DNA of 6,551 bases from the NCBI GenBank assembly GCA_027457205.1, contig DAIDTM010000408.1, forward strand, positions 1-6,551, given 5' to 3'. The DNA comes from Anaerolineae bacterium. Its GTDB lineage: Bacteria; Chloroflexota; Anaerolineae; UBA4142. Under the pieces are notes generated by a model. That model worked only from the letters and a program-made list of their open reading frames with translations. It was not told where the DNA came from and did no database searches. Numbering within the stretch: the stretch's first letter is position 1; each line of letters starts with the position of its first letter. Shown here in pieces: positions 5,551-6,551 of the stretch. The position numbers and the translations under genes were made by a program.

Positions 5551-6551
5551 GTGAACACCTTGAGCAAGTATTTCCGTTGGATCGTTCTCGCCACGGCGAT
5601 TGCCACGTACGTGCTCGTCATCGTCGGCGGCATTGTGCGCGTGAGCGGCTCTGGCTTGGGCTGCCCCGACTGGCCCCTCTGCCAGGGACGCGTCGTCCCA
5701 GCATTGCAAGGCGCGACGCTCGTCGAATTCTCGCACCGCGTGACGACTACGCTGGTCACCGTGCTGATTCTGGCGAGCGCGTTTCTCGCGTGGCGGCGTT
5801 ATCGCAGCGACAAAGTAATCTTCCGTTCCGCGATCCTCGCCGTCGCGCTGCTTGCGCTGCAAATCGTTTTGGGCGGCATCACCGTTCTCTTTGAATTGCC
5901 GCCCGCCATCGTCGGGATTCACCTCGGCAACGCGTTGCTGCTGTTCGCCGCGGTCATCGCCGCGACGATGTTCGCTTGGCATCCGTGGAGCGCGCGCGTC
6001 GGCGCGCGTGACCCGCGTGACCGGCTGCCGCGTCTCGCGCTCGCCAGTACGATCGGGGCGTTCATTCTGATTTTAAGCGGCACCGTCGTCACCGGCACGC
6101 TGGCGCGATACAGCTGCACCACCTGGCCCCTGTGCGACAATCAATTGATCCCTGGCGGCGGCATTCTGCCGATCATCGCGGCGGCGCATCGATACGTCGC
6201 GGCGGTCATTGGCTTGCTGATTCTTTACACGCTGATCTATACCTGGCGCACGCGGCGGCACATTCCACAGTTGATGACCGCGTCCGTCATCGCGGCAATC
6301 CTCTTCGTTTTCCAAGTTTCCGAAGGCGCAGTCAATGTGTTTCTGGCGTACCCCGTATTGACCGGCGTCTTGCATCTCGCCAGCGCCGCCGCGGTGTGGG
6401 CAAGCATGGTCGTCTTTACGATTCTCGCGTATCAGACAGCGGAGACCGTATCCGCCGGCACACCAACGCGCGACCGTTCCACCAATGTCATTCTGAGCGG
6501 AGCGAAGAATCTCGTTGCCCGTAACGAGACCCTTCGCTCGGTTCAGGGTGA
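5551..6551 (+). CDS. ctaA: Heme A synthase (CtaA/COX15), 3' end outside the window, possibly fused to a downstream domain
   Basis: CtaA is an integral membrane enzyme that oxidises the C8 methyl of heme O to give heme A for aa3-type cytochrome oxidases. GTG 5551 is 10 nt after AGGAG (5536-5540); a stop at 5461 bounds the frame upstream. The hallmarks are present in duplicate: EFSHR (catalytic-type E59, H62), IHLGN (H124), AAAHR (H213) and GVLHL (H275) as heme ligands, and two cysteine pairs, GCPDWPLC (C38, C44) and CTTWPLC (C189, C195). Eight hydrophobic helices can be placed at about 10-31, 64-81, 92-114, 120-143, 162-182, 208-232, 243-264 and 272-294. The normal C-terminus should fall near residue 300, but no stop occurs. 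The frame continues through an inverted repeat (from residue 313) to the window edge. A CtaA-CtaB fusion, known in some bacteria, would explain this; so would a stop just past the edge. Confidence 0.93.
   Translation, partial: MNTLSKYFRWIVLATAIATYVLVIVGGIVRVSGSGLGCPDWPLCQGRVVPALQGATLVEFSHRVTTTLVTVLILASAFLAWRRYRSDKVIFRSAILAVALLALQIVLGGITVLFELPPAIVGIHLGNALLLFAAVIAATMFAWHPWSARVGARDPRDRLPRLALASTIGAFILILSGTVVTGTLARYSCTTWPLCDNQLIPGGGILPIIAAAHRYVAAVIGLLILYTLIYTWRTRRHIPQLMTASVIAAILFVFQVSEGAVNVFLAYPVLTGVLHLASAAAVWASMVVFTILAYQTAETVSAGTPTRDRSTNVILSGAKNLVARNETLRSVQG
6488..6551 (+). repeat. Inverted repeat with 29-bp arms, REP/MITE-like, inside the open ctaA frame
   Basis: The left arm at 6488-6516 begins TCATTCTGAGCGGAGCGAAG. 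The right arm at 6523-6551 is its imperfect reverse complement, with the same length and no gaps. The 6-nt loop is GCCCGT (6517-6522). Five to six of the 29 positions differ, several as G-T wobbles, and the inner TCTCGTT/AACGAGA and GAGCGAAG/CTTCGCTC blocks are exact. The motif CATTCTGAGC...GCGAAGAATC is familiar as a short dispersed repeat of many environmental genomes. The element may extend a few bases beyond the window. It is translated in frame as NVILSGAKNLV... after the last CtaA helix. Confidence 0.85.

Noticed and set aside
5406..5894. 162-codon + strand open frame overlapping the ctaA leader and start
   Set aside because: Its peptide is Arg/Ser-rich with no family likeness and it overlaps the unmistakable ctaA in another frame; it is a shadow frame.

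Overview
The window is GC-rich bacterial DNA with every recognisable gene on the + strand: the end of an alpha/beta-hydrolase gene, leucyl-tRNA synthetase (leuS), a PiT-type phosphate permease, its DUF47/PhoU-like partner, and a heme A synthase gene (ctaA) that runs off the right edge. The LeuRS sequence (SVGH in place of HIGH, extra insertions, long total length) and the repeat style suggest a Chloroflexota (Anaerolineae-like) genome, probably from a metagenome. This placement is an inference from protein flavour only; ctaA implies an aerobic or facultatively aerobic lineage with an aa3-type oxidase.

Layout. Bases 1-342 hold the C-terminal third of an alpha/beta hydrolase, beginning exactly at its nucleophile elbow. 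Eleven bases later comes leuS (354-3449). It is one continuous, well-conserved reading frame broken by a single in-frame TAG (2739-2741), directly before the KMSKS motif, so it reads as a 795-residue N-terminal part and a 234-residue C-terminal part. A textbook intrinsic terminator (3459-3491) closes this unit. A new promoter (3530-3558) starts a two-gene phosphate-transport operon: permease (about 3590-4579) and DUF47 protein (4590-5216), followed by a hairpin (5221-5246). A strong sigma70-like promoter (5280-5307) then drives ctaA (GTG at 5551) through a leader of roughly 237 nt with several possible stem-loops, one of them covering the ribosome binding site.

The most notable features are: (1) the amber codon splitting LeuRS between its two catalytic signature motifs; (2) repeat-like DNA inside reading frames, namely a 13-bp direct repeat and a palindrome in the leuS N-terminal extension, a 7-bp tandem repeat forming a long imperfect hairpin in the leuS editing-domain hinge, and a 29-bp-arm inverted repeat that keeps the ctaA frame open past the normal CtaA C-terminus; (3) a roughly 120-residue insertion of unknown function in LeuRS; (4) the ctaA leader with mutually exclusive pairings around the Shine-Dalgarno sequence. 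No CRISPR array, tRNA, rRNA or transposase gene was seen.
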